NCBI GenBank assembly: GCA_949126835.1
Contig: OX421497.1
Location: 29,392,742 to 29,456,741, forward strand
Direction: 5' to 3'
Source of the DNA: Anisus vortex
Taxonomy: Eukaryota; Mollusca; Gastropoda; Planorbidae
DNA: 64,000 bases
Shown here: in pieces, positions 1 to 12,124 of the stretch
Numbering within the stretch: the first letter of the stretch is position 1
How the letters are laid out: every line of letters starts with the position of its first letter
Made by a program: the position numbers and the translations under genes
Notes under the pieces: generated by a model
The model's database searches: none
What the model was told of the DNA's origin: nothing
Seen by the model: only the letters and a program-made list of their open reading frames with translations

Positions 1-354
1 ATGTAATAGCAGCGTTTGCATTCACTTTCGTTTCATAACTCTGCTACTAATTCGTTCATCTTTTGGTTAATTAAGATCGTATATATATATGTTGGAAACT
101 ACATACTGTTGTGTAAAAAATCTTTATATACGGTTTAATGAGGCTCAATAAATTAAAGATTTGTATGAAAACTATAATAATGTGTTGTTGTTTTTTTGGC
201 AAAGTGTTCACGACTTACTATTGTCCTCTTCTCTATAAAGAAAAATATTTATAACTTGGTTATCTAATAGTGCCAGCAATAATATGTCAAATAAATCCAC
301 ACTGTTTGGTTTTGTATGTATAAGATAACATGCATTGTAAAGATAAAACTAAAT
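1..354. other. AT-rich, no feature seen
   Basis: Plain AT-rich sequence with short homopolymers. No coding, RNA or transposon signature is visible. Confidence 0.6.
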
Positions 355-690
355 GCACACACCTTGGTGAATTGTGCACTGAGCACACACCTTGGTGAAT
401 TGTGCACTGAGCACACACCTTGGTGAATTGTGCACTGATCACACACCTTGGTGAATTGTGCACTGGGCACACACCTTGTTGAATTGTGCACTGAGCACAC
501 ACCTTGGTGAATTGTGCACTGAGCACACACCTTGGTGAATTGTGCACTGAGCACACACCTTGGTGAATTGTGCACTGAGCACACACCTTGGTGAATTGTG
601 CACTGAGCACACACCTTGGTGAATTGTGCACTGAGCACACACCTTGGTGAATTGTGCACTGAGCACACACCTTGGTGAATTGTGCACTGA
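355..690. repeat. 28-bp tandem array, 12 copies
   Basis: Exactly 336 bp, or 12 units of 28 bp. Each unit contains CACACACCTTGGTGAATTG followed by TGCACTGAG, and copies differ by only a base or two. GTGCAC and GAGCACAC form small dyads in every unit. Because 28 is not a multiple of 3 and the unit contains no stop on the minus strand, all three minus frames stay open with a 28-residue repeat. The resulting cysteine-rich open frames are artefacts of periodicity. The array abuts a SINE on its right. Confidence 0.95.
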
Positions 691-702
691 TAATTATAAT
701 AA

Positions 703-1096
703 GCAGGCGGCACGGTGGTCGAGCAAAAGGGTTTTCAGCTGGATTACCGATGGTCCTGGGCTCGAATCCTGGTGAAGGCTAGGAGTGGTTCAGTGGTCTA
801 AAGAGGGTGTCCCTGAGTCTACCCAACTCTTATGGGTACCTGCTTGTCCTGTTGCTTGAAAAACTTTGCATCGATTTTTCAATCACTTCCCGTCGTCCAA
901 TCGAGCTGAAAATTTGGCAGCAGACTTGTCCCGACTAAGAATACATTATATCAAATATTCAGCATCGTAGCCTTTGGAATAGTTACGAAAACCTTCAACC
1001 GATTTGCGAAATATTTTACGTAAAACATGGCTGCATTTTACTATCAGAAGAGACGGAAGTAAATAAACTTTTCGGCTTTGGCCCGAAAAAAAAAGG
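703..1096 (+). repeat. tRNA-derived SINE
   Basis: A tRNA-like head has a box A-like segment (TGGTCGAGCAAAAGG, about 715-729) and a box B (GGCTCGAATCC, 759-769). It is followed by the family body reading CTGGTGAAGGCT and CTACCCAACTCTTATGGGTA. Three related copies lie at 28.8 kb (minus), 52.3 kb and 52.65 kb. The head and first 150 bp are secure. The rest, to an A-rich run at 1085-1096, may belong to the SINE or to unrelated DNA. Confidence 0.7.
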
Positions 1097-1849
1097 GTGC
1101 GCAAATTTTTAGTGTGGAAATTCATAAGTTATGATATCACTTATACTTTTTTTAATCTATCAAAATATAAATTAATTATAAACTTAGTTTATAAAGAAAG
1201 GGAGTATAATACAAACTTTGTTTTTATGGGTTACTTTATTATATATCTTTATCATTACATCTCTTCGGCATAAAAAAAGCGTTTTTAGAATTATAATATA
1301 TTAAGTATATTTTCGTTGATTATGTACATTATATGACCCACTAGTATATTTTCATCACATAAGTTTCCTTTTTTTTTTACCCATGACTGGTTTATGAAGA
1401 CAGCTTAGCTAGTCCTGGTGAATTCTAGAACTGGAGCGGAAACTATCAAAGTTTGTGGATGGTTGACTGCTCAATGCTCTACACTTGTCACCGCACTGAG
1501 CCTGGCGTGGGATGGCCCAATAAAAATAGGGAAACCAGAAGCAGTTTTTGAAAAATGTATTTTCCCCTGATGAGAAGTATAGGGTTAGTGATGGGTTAGG
1601 GATAGCGTTAGATAAGTTGGAAAGATAGACTTGCTGTCAACATTTTCTTGTGTATCTAGAACATAAACACTTTTATGAAAACAACTTCTCATTTTTTTTT
1701 CAGTTATTGTGAAGAATTAAGGATCTTAACAAGCCTTTATCTTTAAAAAAAATATATATAAAGTTGACTGTGTGTGTATAATTTTATTCTCATTTGTTAA
1801 TTTAAAGACAATTGACTTTATTGTCTTATATTTTACCTTAGCGATTTGA
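1097..1849. other. AT-rich, no feature seen
   Basis: No coding potential or repeat structure recognised beyond T-runs near 1369-1378 and 1693-1700. Confidence 0.5.
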
Positions 1850-1926
1850 CTACCTACAGAGTAGTTAGAGTACCCGTCTGGTACACGGCTTACCTGGGTT
1901 TGCTTCCGCGCTAATAACAATTGTTT
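1850..1926 (+). repeat. Possible tRNA-like SINE remnant
   Basis: TAGTTAGAGTACCCGTCTGG resembles a degenerate box A region. GGGTTTGCTTCC, about 35 bases later, resembles a decayed box B. No SINE body is recognisable after it. It could be chance. Confidence 0.3.
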
Positions 1927-4176
1927 TAATTTTTCGATAAAAAAATACCTTGTCTATATTTTAGAGATTACAACTTTTTTATGTGTGACTAATATAGTCA
2001 CTAAATTATTCATTAGTACTTCAAGATCAAGTTATTTAACTTAAAATTAAGGATGACTACATTTATATGTTTTCTATATAATATATTTCAAATAGAAAGT
2101 ATGTACCATTTCTTCTTCGTTATTGTTACCCCAGCCAATGCCGGGCTAATTAGCTTGTGCTATTTTAAAGTATTCTATTCTTTTATTCGGACTGTAGCTC
2201 AGATTTAAAAAAAAAATTTTTTCCTTTTAATGCATTTTAAAAATTAAATTAATATCCCCAAACTAATAATCACAAGTGATATGCTTATGTTTGGGGCATT
2301 CAAGTAGGAAGTTATATATAGTTTTTTGTGGGTAGCGGCAGTTTCTGCAGTTGGGTAGTTGTGTTTTTTTTTCTATATAGGTGTGATGTCAGTGCTCTAT
2401 GTACTGTTCTTTACTGGGATATGGTGCATTGTTCTTTACTGGGATATGGTGCATTGTTCTTTGCTGAGGTGGGAGTGTGTGTGTGTGTGGGGGGGGGGAA
2501 TTATGCAGTATTCCTTGTTGGGATTGTTCATTTCTTTGTAAATTTTTCTTCCAGTAGTTTCCTGTGACTATTGATTTTGCCATGTTCAATAAAAGTTGTT
2601 TTTAGCATGCTCCATACTTTTTTGTGCCTTATAATGTATGTCTTTTCCGTGTGCCCAAAGTTTGTATTTGCATTATGAATTGCCTGCTGAAAGATGCCCA
2701 GACAGGAGACATGGGCGGATAACCCTTTAGATTGGTTTCATTAAGAAATAAAACAGCTAAGGGAGACAAAATTATGATGCCCTGACCTGGTATAAAAAAA
2801 AACAACTGCACATTAATTGTCAGTAATTTTGATTCATTGTTTTATTTTTAGCCGTGACATAAATGTGGGTGACGTCACGCACTATAGTCGAGCTAAAATA
2901 TTTCTCACTGGCTTGATTAATATCATTGAAATTAAAATATGTTATAATGTTATTAACGCTGAAGCACTCATTATATTATCCTAGCTTTATACAGTTAAGA
3001 ATTTCTTTGAAAGCCAGCCATTAAAATAATTACCGAAGCCAGTCTATTAGTCGTATTCACAAACTGTTGAAGTATATCAAATTATTTCAAATATATTGAT
3101 ATATATTTCAGAGTAGGTTATTGAAAAATGGATTTTCTAATTAATAGTCAAGTTAACGGACATTTTTATATTGTTTTTATAAACCAATTTAGAAAATTGG
3201 AGTTAGGTAAATAGATTAACCACCGTGTGATTTTGTTTAATTTCAAAGCACTAATACCCATAGTCTTAAAAACAAAATAACAAAGATAAGACAGAACTTG
3301 ATTTGTTGTAATGAAATGCAAGCTCTGTATTTCTATGCAAAAAAGGCGCTGTAGCGTCCCATGGGCCTCAGGGGCAGTAATTGACAAGTGTGTGGCCTTT
3401 TGAAAAGGAGGACATGTCAATAACTAATTCTAGTAAAGCATAAATTTCAACCACGGTCATTCAACTCGCTCTGTGGCCTGAACTTCACACTCCCCCCCCC
3501 CTACAACCCACCTCCCACAACCGTAGGTCAAGATTTATGCCAAAATCCCGTGATCCTACAGTAGATGGAGAGGGGTGTGTGTGGCGAGGGGGTCAACATC
3601 TTTATTATGTGTTCATTCCGAATTGAGCCGAACACCCTTCGTCTCTAATGCTCTCTCCCCTTCTCTCGTTCTTGTTGACTTGTCTTTGTGAGAGTGAGCA
3701 GTGTTGAAAGGAAGTGAACGTGGCTTCAGATTTCGACGAGTCGCTCTAAAGAAGCCGGCGGTCGGAGAGGATTAGACACAGTAGAGGGGGGAGAGAACTC
3801 TTAGATTGATCGCATCTCGCTTGTCTTTCCTTGCTTCCCAGATACTGGCTTTAAGTAGGGGGGAACTATTTCCATAAGAGGGGAACTATTTCCATATGCG
3901 CCATTACAATTTTTACTAGTGTAGTGAGTGGGCCTGGGTCAAAATGCAGTTTCGCAATAAACACGTTCTACATATAAACAATAAACAACTTGTTTTGTCA
4001 TAGCGGCCGGCATTACTAAAGATTCTTTAAAGAGCAACAACACGTACAGCAATAAACATTCTATTCAGTAAAAACGCATATCGCCAAGGCGTTTTTTGTA
4101 TCTTCATAATATTTTATGATTGTTGTTGGAATATTTTGTTTAACATGACAGAGAGAGATCGAAAGAGAGGGGATAG
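1927..4176. other. No gene; minor simple repeats
   Basis: Contains a 25-bp direct duplication (about 2404-2465, around CTGGGATATGGTGCATTG), a GT-then-G tract (2474-2498), a C-run near 3492 and a direct repeat of GGGGAACTATTTCCATA at 3860-3896. A slightly GC-richer patch at 3600-3830 has no coding signal. Short open frames here have no recognisable content. Confidence 0.5.
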
Positions 4177-4456
4177 AGGCAATGAGAGAGAAGTAGATGA
4201 AGAGATAGATGGCGAGAGGCAATGAGAGAGAAGTAGATGAAGAGATAGATGGCAAGAGGCAATGAGAGAGAAGTAGATGAAGAGATAGATGGCGAGAGGC
4301 AATGAGAGAGAAGTAGATGAAGAGATAGATGGCGAGAGGCAATGAGAGAGAAGTAGATGAAGAGATAGATGGCGAGAGGCAATGAGAGAGAAGTAGATGA
4401 AGAGATAGATGGTGAGAGGCAATGAGAGAGAAGTAGATGAAGAGATAGATGGTGAG
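4177..4456. repeat. 40-bp tandem array, 7 copies
   Basis: 280 bp, seven units of 40 bp containing AGGCAATGAGAGAGAAGTAG and ATGAAGAGATAGATGGCGAG, with single-base variants (GGCGAG, GGCAAG, GGTGAG). The purine-rich strand is plus. The three overlapping minus-strand open frames with hydrophobic repeats come from this array and are not genes. Confidence 0.95.
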
Positions 4457-4604
4457 AGGCAGAAAGGTTAGGCTTCATTATATTGATTTTTACGGCCTTT
4501 TACCCGAGACTGTGTGAATACTATTGACCATAATTAATATGTTGTATATTAAAGTTGTATTTCCTGTTTGATCTATTACTACTAAAATCTTTAAAGAATT
4601 TAAA

Positions 4605-5765
4605 TGAATAGTCATCACAAATATGCAGGGCACAGTGCGCTTCAAAGGAGCTACCTCTGATGTCTTTCCAGTCAGCAGCGGAGTAAATCAAATCTGTATA
4701 CTTGCACCAACACTGTTTTCCTTATGTTTCTACCTACGTTCTCCGATACGCCTTCAAGGATAGCAGAGATAGAATATGGCTGGCTACACACCAAAGCTGA
4801 AAACGAAGACGATAGAGGTTCTCATTTGCCAGCTGCTTTTTCCTGATTGTGCAGACCTGATATCACACACAGAGACTGGCCTGCAACGACTTGTGTCAAG
4901 TTTTTCAAAAGCCCGCAAAGAATTTGGCCTGCAATTCAGATTAAAGAAGACAAAATATTAAGTCCCAAGACACCTGCTTCCCTCATATACTCACAATATT
5001 ATCGTTGACAACGATATCTCTGAGTTTGTGGACAGCTACACTTACTTGGGGTCCAAAGCTTCCAGTTCACTGTTCCTCGAGGATGAAATAAACAATAGAA
5101 TTGACAAGGCAGTTGACACAATGGCTAAACTAAATACAAGGGTTTGGGAAAACACTAAGCTAACAGAGAGGACCAAACCATGTCTCTGCCAGACTTGCAC
5201 TATCAGCACGCTGCTCTAAGCAGCGAGACTTGGACACACCTACACATCTCATGAGCGTAAGCTTAATAGCTTCCACTTGAGGTGCCTGTGATGCATTCAT
5301 GGCATTAAATGACAGGACAAAGTGCCCGATAGCGAGGTCCTGACGAGTGCTAGCGCCCAAAGCATGTTCTCAATCCATAGCAAAAGACGCCTAAGGTGGC
5401 ACGGACATGTAAAAAAGAATGAGCACAGGCCGCATTCATATAGACCTCCTATGTGGAGAATTGCAACTGGAAAGAAGAAAACAAATATGTCTGCCAAAGG
5501 GACATGAGAGCAGCCAGCATAAATACGAACGACTGAGAGTGGAAATCAGAAGATAGCTCCACCTGACGCACTGCTGTCATGAAGTGCAGGATAAAAGAGA
5601 CTGTAGAAAAAACAGAAAACACAGAACACGTTTGCAAAAGCTGAGAGAGAGACTGCCATTAGAGGATAGGTCTGCTTAGTCCTACGAGGAAATGCAAACC
5701 CAACCCACAATGATGTACCATCGTCTCTTGTGATGGAAGGATGCTGAAGTCATCACAAAATTTGT
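4605..5765 (+). pseudogene. Decayed RTE-like LINE reverse transcriptase
   Basis: Several frames on the plus strand carry pieces of a non-LTR reverse transcriptase. About 4630-4760 reads FPVSSGV followed by LAPTLFS, the block before the catalytic site. About 4830-4960 reads DLISHTETGLQRLVSSFSKA, where the expected catalytic doublet is broken. About 5028-5215 reads YTYLGSKASSS and INNRIDKAVDTMAKL, the post-catalytic thumb. About 5370-5410 reads KRRLRWHGHV, a C-terminal block of this LINE class. Stops and frame changes separate the blocks, so it is dead. It ends in an A-rich stretch after 5765. A second C-terminal copy lies at 9.0-9.6 kb on the other strand. The clade call (RTE-like) is from memory of these motifs. 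Confidence 0.8.
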
Positions 5766-6841
5766 ACTAGAATTAAATTTTGCCTATTTATACAGACTAT
5801 AAAAGAAGAAAAAAACTACAACAACAATTAAACAATGAAACAAACAAAAAATAAGAAATAAAGAACTTAAGCTAAGAGAAGATTAAACAAAGAAATAATA
5901 TAATCATTAACAATAGTTTCATTAATTTAAATACCTTTACTTCTGTAACGATATTACAACATTAAATAAAAACAAGACCAATATTTGTTCGTTGTGACTA
6001 ATTGTAAAGAGGTCAAACAAATATGTTATTAAGAAATCTAGAAACTCGTGATACCAATTTCAATTAACAGTAGAATATCAGAAAATGTACTTTAGAAGAA
6101 TTTAGACTTGAATATTGGACTTAGTGTGTCCTAGAAGATTTTCTGAAAGTTCGTGAGAGTGAGTACATCAGATGTGACTTTAATCTACATCTATAACTTC
6201 CATCTCTCTTCCAGCTCCCCCCCCCGTAACTATCTCCCCCACCCACTATTTCTACAACTGGAATCTATAAATTGTCTTGGTTCTATGTATACCAGACTCT
6301 CTCTTTCTATAAAGAAGATTTTGGCGTTCAACCGTTATCTACAGTTTGTGTTCAGTCTTGTATTTTGGTAAAGTTTTTTTTTTCTAGTTGATGCTTTTGG
6401 TTTTCTGTATGATTTTAGTTTTATTGTTATTGCCTTCATAATTTCACATTTGTTTTGATTTGTTTACTATAGTTTTATCTGGACCTAGTAAAATACTTCA
6501 TAAACATTGTTACCGTTAAGTATTATACGTTTGTATTTATTAGTTTATTGTTGTTTTTTCGACACTCTCACATTTCTGGATGAACATAAAACTCCAGTTG
6601 GATTCCCATTATTTCCAATCATTAAAGTTTTATTGTTGTTTTGTTATTATATTATCTTGCTGTGATTTAGCGATCAATATGCACTGTGCAATCATTCGCT
6701 AATAACCTTACTTTTGTTTACATATTGACACTATTCAGTATGTCAATTATATTGATTTAGATTGTTGTTTGGCGCCGAAGTTTATTGTTGAATTATTTTT
6801 ATGTACACTGTTCTAGTCTTGTCTGATTGGTTTCAAACATG
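5766..6841. other. AT-rich, no feature seen
   Basis: It begins with an A-rich segment that may be the degraded tail of the preceding LINE. The rest is AT-rich with a C-run near 6217. The 72-residue open frame at 6153-6371 has no recognisable content. Confidence 0.5.
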
Positions 6842-6852
6842 TATAGGCTGAG

Positions 6853-7242
6853 CGACTGTCCATAAAGGACGTCAAGCACCTAGGGGATGAAGAATGGGGT
6901 TGGGATCAAACATTTGTGATGATACGTGACGAGCAATAAGGAGGGCTGTATTTAGGCAATGTAACGTCACAAAAAAAATTTGCTTTTGTCAATGAAATTT
7001 CTTTATATTAATTAAGGCAAAATATAATAATATTTTTTTTGTAATACGTTTACACAATGACGATAAAAGTAAATTAAAATGGGTTTATTAGAAATATATG
7101 TATGTTTAAGGGCATTTTATGTTGAGCATTGTCACCTCATAAAGGGTGATTTTACATTTATGATGACTTGTGACGATTGGGGCAGCGGACAGGGATGGGG
7201 GTAAAATTGCCTAACTTTGCGTGGTGCCACTTATGGACGACC
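6853..7242. mobile_element. 390-bp MITE with 11-bp target duplication
   Basis: The left end (GACTGTCCATAAAGGACGTC) and the inverted right end (GGTCGTCCATAAGTGGCAC) form imperfect terminal inverted repeats. The element is flanked by TATAGGCTGAG (6842-6852) and TATAGGCTAAG (7243-7253), a target duplication of 11 bp with one mismatch. No coding capacity. A duplication of 9-11 bp suits Mutator-like elements, but the superfamily is inference. A fragment of the same family, split by a hAT insertion, lies around 49.3-51.3 kb. Confidence 0.75.
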
Positions 7243-7253
7243 TATAGGCTAAG

Positions 7254-8989
7254 TTTTCTACTTACTACTTACTAAACTCATATATTCCATGCCAAAGGTT
7301 TGATGTACGCATACAATCAAATAAAGCCGCCTTCTGTTGTTATATACTATAAATAGCCTCTTCGTAGATACAAACTATTATTTTGAATATGCAAACTTCA
7401 TGACATGAATATACTTACATAATATATATTTTACACAAACCTGAACCTAAGATATTTTGTAAATGTGAATTTTTTAAACATTCTACAATAGTTGTTATCA
7501 TATGTTTTAATGAAACTTTGTTGTGTTAAGGTCTTAAAAAAATGTAAAGTAAGTAGGATCGCTACTTTATTTCTTCTTCAATTAAAAGGAGAGAATGTTT
7601 GACTTGTAATCGAGTGAACAATGGAAAAATTAAAATAAGAACTGCAAATTATGACTAACGAAACATAATGTTAGTAAATTTACTTAAGAACGATACGAAA
7701 ATAAATAAAAATAAGTACTAACATGAAACTGGTAAACGCTGTTTCACCGGCCCTATGATCAATTTGGTCCGACGGGTACTTTCTTTTTAAACATAAAATT
7801 GGTGGCAAGGGGTAACAGATACATAGAAACATTAATTGTTTAGAAATATATGATGAAAACACAGTATAGACTTTCATTGATTTATCTCTTTGAACTATGA
7901 ATGATTCATTGACGAACGAAAATTATTATGCGACCTTCAATGAACATTTCAATCAAAATCAGTCTAAAACTGCTTCAGATATAAAAGACTATACTATAAA
8001 CTTTCATTGTGATCCTCCTTGATCAGAATATTTTGACATTCTGATAAAACTTATTGAAATCATGAACAACTGAAAAAAAAAATTTGAAAAAATATTGAAT
8101 ATGGCCGACAACTAGACGTCAGGTTCATGTAGGCTAGGTCTATTAATGGAATAGTGTCTCAGTTTCAACTACCAAAGTTAGGTATAATGGCTAATTCTAC
8201 ATTAGTTTTATTCGAAGACCTTCGACTAAACGTTGCCTTGTTAATTCATTGGAAAAAAAGGTCTATTCTGTGAAATTGTATTCTAAATAAAATACAATGT
8301 ACTTCTGCTACTAAACATATATTTCTTTACAGTACAAATACTATGGAAGGAAACTTATGATCGACTTTGAATTTTTAGTCTTCATCTGAAACATCAATTA
8401 ATAATAACATTACTATTTTAATCTATTATTTTAGATTAATAATTTTCTTACAATGATAATGAGAATTTTGAAATGATTTTCTTACTCGTCATTTAATTCA
8501 TTATTGAATGTGAAATAAGTCTATATTTGAATTATTCTTCTTTCAAGGAACATTTACATTTTCTATCATGAATATGATGTTACTCACGGTGATTGTATTT
8601 TACAAACAACAAGTCTGTGTGAAATTAATATTATAAGAGATATAGCCTATCCTGCGAGGAACTATTATACAAGAACTGTATGTTATAGTAACTATTGATC
8701 TTAAAGGAACAAGGATAAACTTTAAAAAAAAAAAACTTTCTCTGTTTGTCTCTGTGATTAGAGCAAGACAGACTAGCAGTGACAGTGCCCTCACATAGGA
8801 AGGGGGGGGCAGAGGGGGGCATATGCCCGGGAACGACACTTTCAGGTAGGCGGCAAAGGTAGTCTAAATATAGCAAATAAAGCACTAAACAAGCAGTTAC
8901 AATATGCAATGGGGCGGCTCTGAAACTTTTGCGCTGGAGCTCTACATAAGCTTATAAAGGCTCTGAAAACTAGATAGCCAAATCAATAA
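7254..8989. other. AT-rich, no feature seen
   Basis: No coding or repeat signature apart from a G-rich patch at 8801-8820. The 65-92 residue minus-strand open frames in it have no recognisable domain. Confidence 0.5.
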
Positions 8990-9570
8990 CAAAAACAAGA
9001 ATAAATGACTACAACATACATCCTCATCATTGGCTCCATAGTCTTGGAAGACGATTAGTTCTGCGCTATTGTGATTTGGCCAGCCTTGCAGAATTGGCTG
9101 TGCCTTTGGAGACATATCCTTAAGAGACAGGCTCTGTCGCATCTTTGGCACTTGAAAGCGGTACCTTGGAGTTTGTCAGGGGCAGCCTATGGTCTTTGCT
9201 TTGCTTCGTTGCTCTTTTAGCCTCCGCGATAAGGCTAAGTTTGCCCTCTGCAGCATTTGTACCGGTGTGTAGGATACTTCTCCAACTACTTCTGTTCTGA
9301 GCCAGGTTCTCCCAGTTTCCGGCCTCTCCCTCTATAGCCTTTATATCGCTCTTGCAGACGTCCTTGAACCTAAGTTGGGGGCGGCCAGTAGCGCTCTTGC
9401 CTTTAGCGAGCTCAGCATATGACATATCTTTTGGGATTCGCCCATCCTCCATCCTGGAAACATGGCCGAGCCACCGTAGACGTCGTGGGCGAAGGAGAGT
9501 AACCATGCTAGGCATGTTAGCCCGTTGCAAGAACTCGCTGTTTGTAATGCGGTCCCTCAAAGACTCACTG
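8990..9570 (-). pseudogene. RTE-like LINE C-terminal fragment
   Basis: A minus-strand open frame (9120-9560, 146 codons) encodes the C-terminal region of an RTE-like LINE protein. It reads RLRWLGHVSRMEDGRIPKD, then GRPQLRFKDVCKSDIKAI, then a tryptophan-rich ENLAQNRSSWRS segment. The next frame downstream (to about 8990) continues with family-like 3' sequence, including AGACTATGGAGCCAATGATG on the minus strand. The piece lacks the polymerase core and is a 5'-truncated insertion, which is usual for LINEs. It is better preserved than the 4.6-kb copy, so it is probably younger. Confidence 0.8.
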
Positions 9571-9589
9571 ACTTATACTCAATTTAACA

Positions 9590-9735
9590 GGTTTCATGAA
9601 CAAAACCATAAATACAATTTGATTAAAAAACGGAAAAAAAATTTGTAATAATAGCTTCGTAGCTCAGCGAAGAGCAGCATACGACTCCAGGGGACTCATT
9701 TGGCTATTTGCTGATGTCTGGACCGTGTTAGACAA
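9590..9735 (+). repeat. Dispersed repeat, copy 1 (tRNA-like)
   Basis: Matches 11985-12120 over about 140 bp, including TTAAAAAACGGAAAAAAA and AGAGCAGCATACGACTCCAG. The segment TAGCTCAGCGAAGAGC resembles a tRNA box A, but no box B is seen. A SINE fragment or a LINE tail fused to a tRNA-like head would both fit. Confidence 0.6.
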
Positions 9736-9989
9736 ACAAATTAATGAAGCCGCAAAATGGTTATAAAAGGAAATTATATTATAAATGTAAAATTGGTTGG
9801 AAAAATATCCAACCCTTAAAGAAGCTAAGTATATCTTAAAGATAAGAACCAGCAAAAACTATTCCCTGTTGAACTGTGTTGACACACCAGAATAGAACAT
9901 GAATTAAGGTTATGTTCCTTTTGCGTAAAAGATAATTAATATAGGCGATGCTTATCACTATTTACTTGAATAAAAACATTTTTGCAGCC

Positions 9990-10510
9990 AACAGTAAATT
10001 AATGTATTATTATAAAAGACCTAGCGTAGAAAAAAATGTCGGAACTACTAAACTCTAGACCTTTAAAAGGAACTTAAAACATTACGTATATGTGCAAAGG
10101 TACTGCTGACTGTTTTTACAAATAAATAATAATAAATATAGTTAATAACAAAAAAAATCGAATAATCTAGTTAGCTAAATGTAGCTGAATGATGAACAGT
10201 TTCAAGTGTCTGGGTATAAACCATTATAATGTTTTCACTTTGTCACTGTGTAAATTTCGAAGTTATAGTTGAAGTGATGTTATGTTGTGTTGATAAGAAT
10301 ATTGGAGTTAGATCATAAAAAAATGTATTATCACCATTGTAATTTTTTTAATGTACCTTAAAATGAATTTTTTTTCGTAAGATTTTATACTAATTACTAA
10401 TGTTATGAGTAATGCTAGTTATGTTATTTATTTAGTTATGTCTTTGATTATGACTGCCTTATTGTACTTGTGTACAATGTACTATGTGGCAAATAAAATA
10501 TTCTTCATTG
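9990..10510 (+). repeat. Possible LINE 3' tail
   Basis: About 10055-10085 reads TFKRNLKHYV in one frame, which resembles the lysine-rich end of CR1/jockey-type LINE proteins. The stretch closes with GTGGCAAATAAAATATTC, a polyadenylation-like LINE end. The evidence is suggestive only. Confidence 0.3.
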
Positions 10511-11159
10511 CTCTCTATCACATCCACCCACATGCACACACACACACACACTAGAAGAGACAAAAAATACAGACTTTATATACTTTTACAAACACACAAA
10601 AAACGTCCACGTAATGGGAGGTAATCGCGTTAGAAGATTTAACAAACCTAAACAGTTCACAAGAAGAACTTTTTGGCATACATCCACACCAACCCATTTT
10701 TAAATATGTCACCGAGACGATAACATGAGAACATTAACGGATAACATTCCATGCGAAATGAAATATGACCTCCTACCATGTGAACAACAGGTTTATATTA
10801 GTTGAAAACTAGATCTCCACAGCAGAAATCCAAGGCAAAGACCATCAAGGTCAAAAAGACAAGTACAATATAGTTCTTACCTTACTTTGGCTACATCTTA
10901 AGAGGGGATTGTGAGGCCACCATCATACCCAGATTTAATCAATTGTATCGCCCAGGGATGAAGACAGTCAGTGACACTGACACCCATATCTCCAGATATA
11001 TGAGGGGGGGGGGGGGGAGGGTTGAACACTGTCGGTGTACTGGTAAGAAGGATTAAAGCCGCAGATCCTCATTATGACACATTATCGCTCTATCTATCTA
11101 CAATCGTATCTGATGTAGGCCTACTGCAAGGCAAGCTAACTTTCAAATGGGTATCAACA
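10511..11159. other. No gene; CA and G tracts
   Basis: Holds a short (CA)n run at about 10535-10550 and a 13-base G-run at about 11006-11018. Otherwise unremarkable. Confidence 0.5.
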
Positions 11160-11490
11160 TATGTTTACATTAGGGCAAAGAGTAAAGTAGTAATAATGCA
11201 TAAGGCATTAAACTCTAATTTAGAAATACAACACAGTAACAACCTGTTGCAAAGGTCAGATAAACATAAAGACAAAAACAATTTCCTTGTCCCTTATGCG
11301 AAAACAAATGCATATATAAGTACTCTTTCTTCCCAAGTGGCATTCGGACATGGTATGGGTTGCCTGAACAAACCAGGAAAACCATTAACTTAACATAATT
11401 TAAAATATTAATAAAAATGCAAGACTAGACTCAGACCACGGATGAGCGTAGGACACAATAATCTTTTTTATAGAAGGGGCTTCTGTAATT
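11160..11490 (+). repeat. LINE 3'-end fragment, copy 1
   Basis: Upstream codons read KALNSNLEIQHSNNLLQ and FLVPYAKTNAY. A shifted frame gives the SFFP...WNGLPEQ block that closes many CR1/jockey-type LINE proteins. The 3' tail follows: ATGCAAGACTAGACTCAGAC, then GGATGAGCGTAGGACACAAT. The same tail recurs at 12.85, 24.1, 25.4, 39.85 and 44.15 kb. Frameshifted and 5'-truncated. The 123-residue frame at 11022-11393 is partly this fragment. Confidence 0.75.
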
Positions 11491-11939
11491 GACAAGTCTT
11501 AATTAGGTGTGACCTTTTGAACTGGGATGAGCGTGAACGTTACACATTGACAAAAATCGTGTGATATGAATTGCTATATGTATATTATTCATGCTTGAAA
11601 ATATAATTAAACAGAAAGAAGACAAATTACTTATTTCTGAATTCTAATTTCACAAATTTTTTATAAAAGTGTATTAATTAAAAAGCATAACATTTTAAGA
11701 AAATGTGTCCACTTCATTAACCGATTCAATGGAAGACATACTTTAGAACAGTGGTTGCCAACAATTTGATAACCATTTGATAACACTGTGCCAAAGTATG
11801 ATTTCTAATTTGTTCAGCTGCCAACTGACCAGAAAATCAACCTTGTACACCAATTAATTCTTGCAAAAGAGAGTTGCATTAATTGTTTTTTGTTTTTTTT
11901 TTGGAGAGGGGGGGGGGGGAGAATGGGGTTCTTTTGCGC
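11491..11939. other. No gene; possible hAT end remnant
   Basis: AACAGTGGTTGCCAACAA at about 11746-11763 resembles a hAT terminus, but no matching right end was found. A G-run follows at 11907-11919. Confidence 0.35.
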
Positions 11940-12124
11940 GCCATTTAAAGACTTCATAAGACTTGAACTTGCTGCCTTACTCATAAACAAAATCATAAAC
12001 GAACTTTCATTAAAAAACGGAAAAAAATATGTATTGATAGCTTCATAGCTCATCGAAGAGCAGCATACGACTCCAGGGGGCCTCATTTGCCTATTTGATG
12101 ATGTCTGGATCATTTTCCTTGATA
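11940..12124 (+). repeat. Dispersed repeat, copy 2
   Basis: Matches the 9.6-kb repeat: ACAAAATCATAAA, TTAAAAAACGGAAAAAAA, and AGAGCAGCATACGACTCCAG. The two copies differ by scattered substitutions and share no flanking duplication that I can see. Confidence 0.6.

Noticed and set aside
355..690. CRISPR-like array
   Set aside because: The units are directly contiguous with no unique spacers, and the genome is eukaryotic. The same applies to the 83-, 40-, 38- and 32-bp arrays.
759..769. Genuine tRNA genes at the box B matches (0.76, 28.95, 52.34 and 52.68 kb)
   Set aside because: No cloverleaf with a closed acceptor stem can be drawn. Shared downstream bodies show that they are SINEs.
9352..9648. 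98-residue plus-strand frame
   Set aside because: It is the antisense shadow of the LINE C-terminal frame at 9120-9560, which has recognisable motifs.
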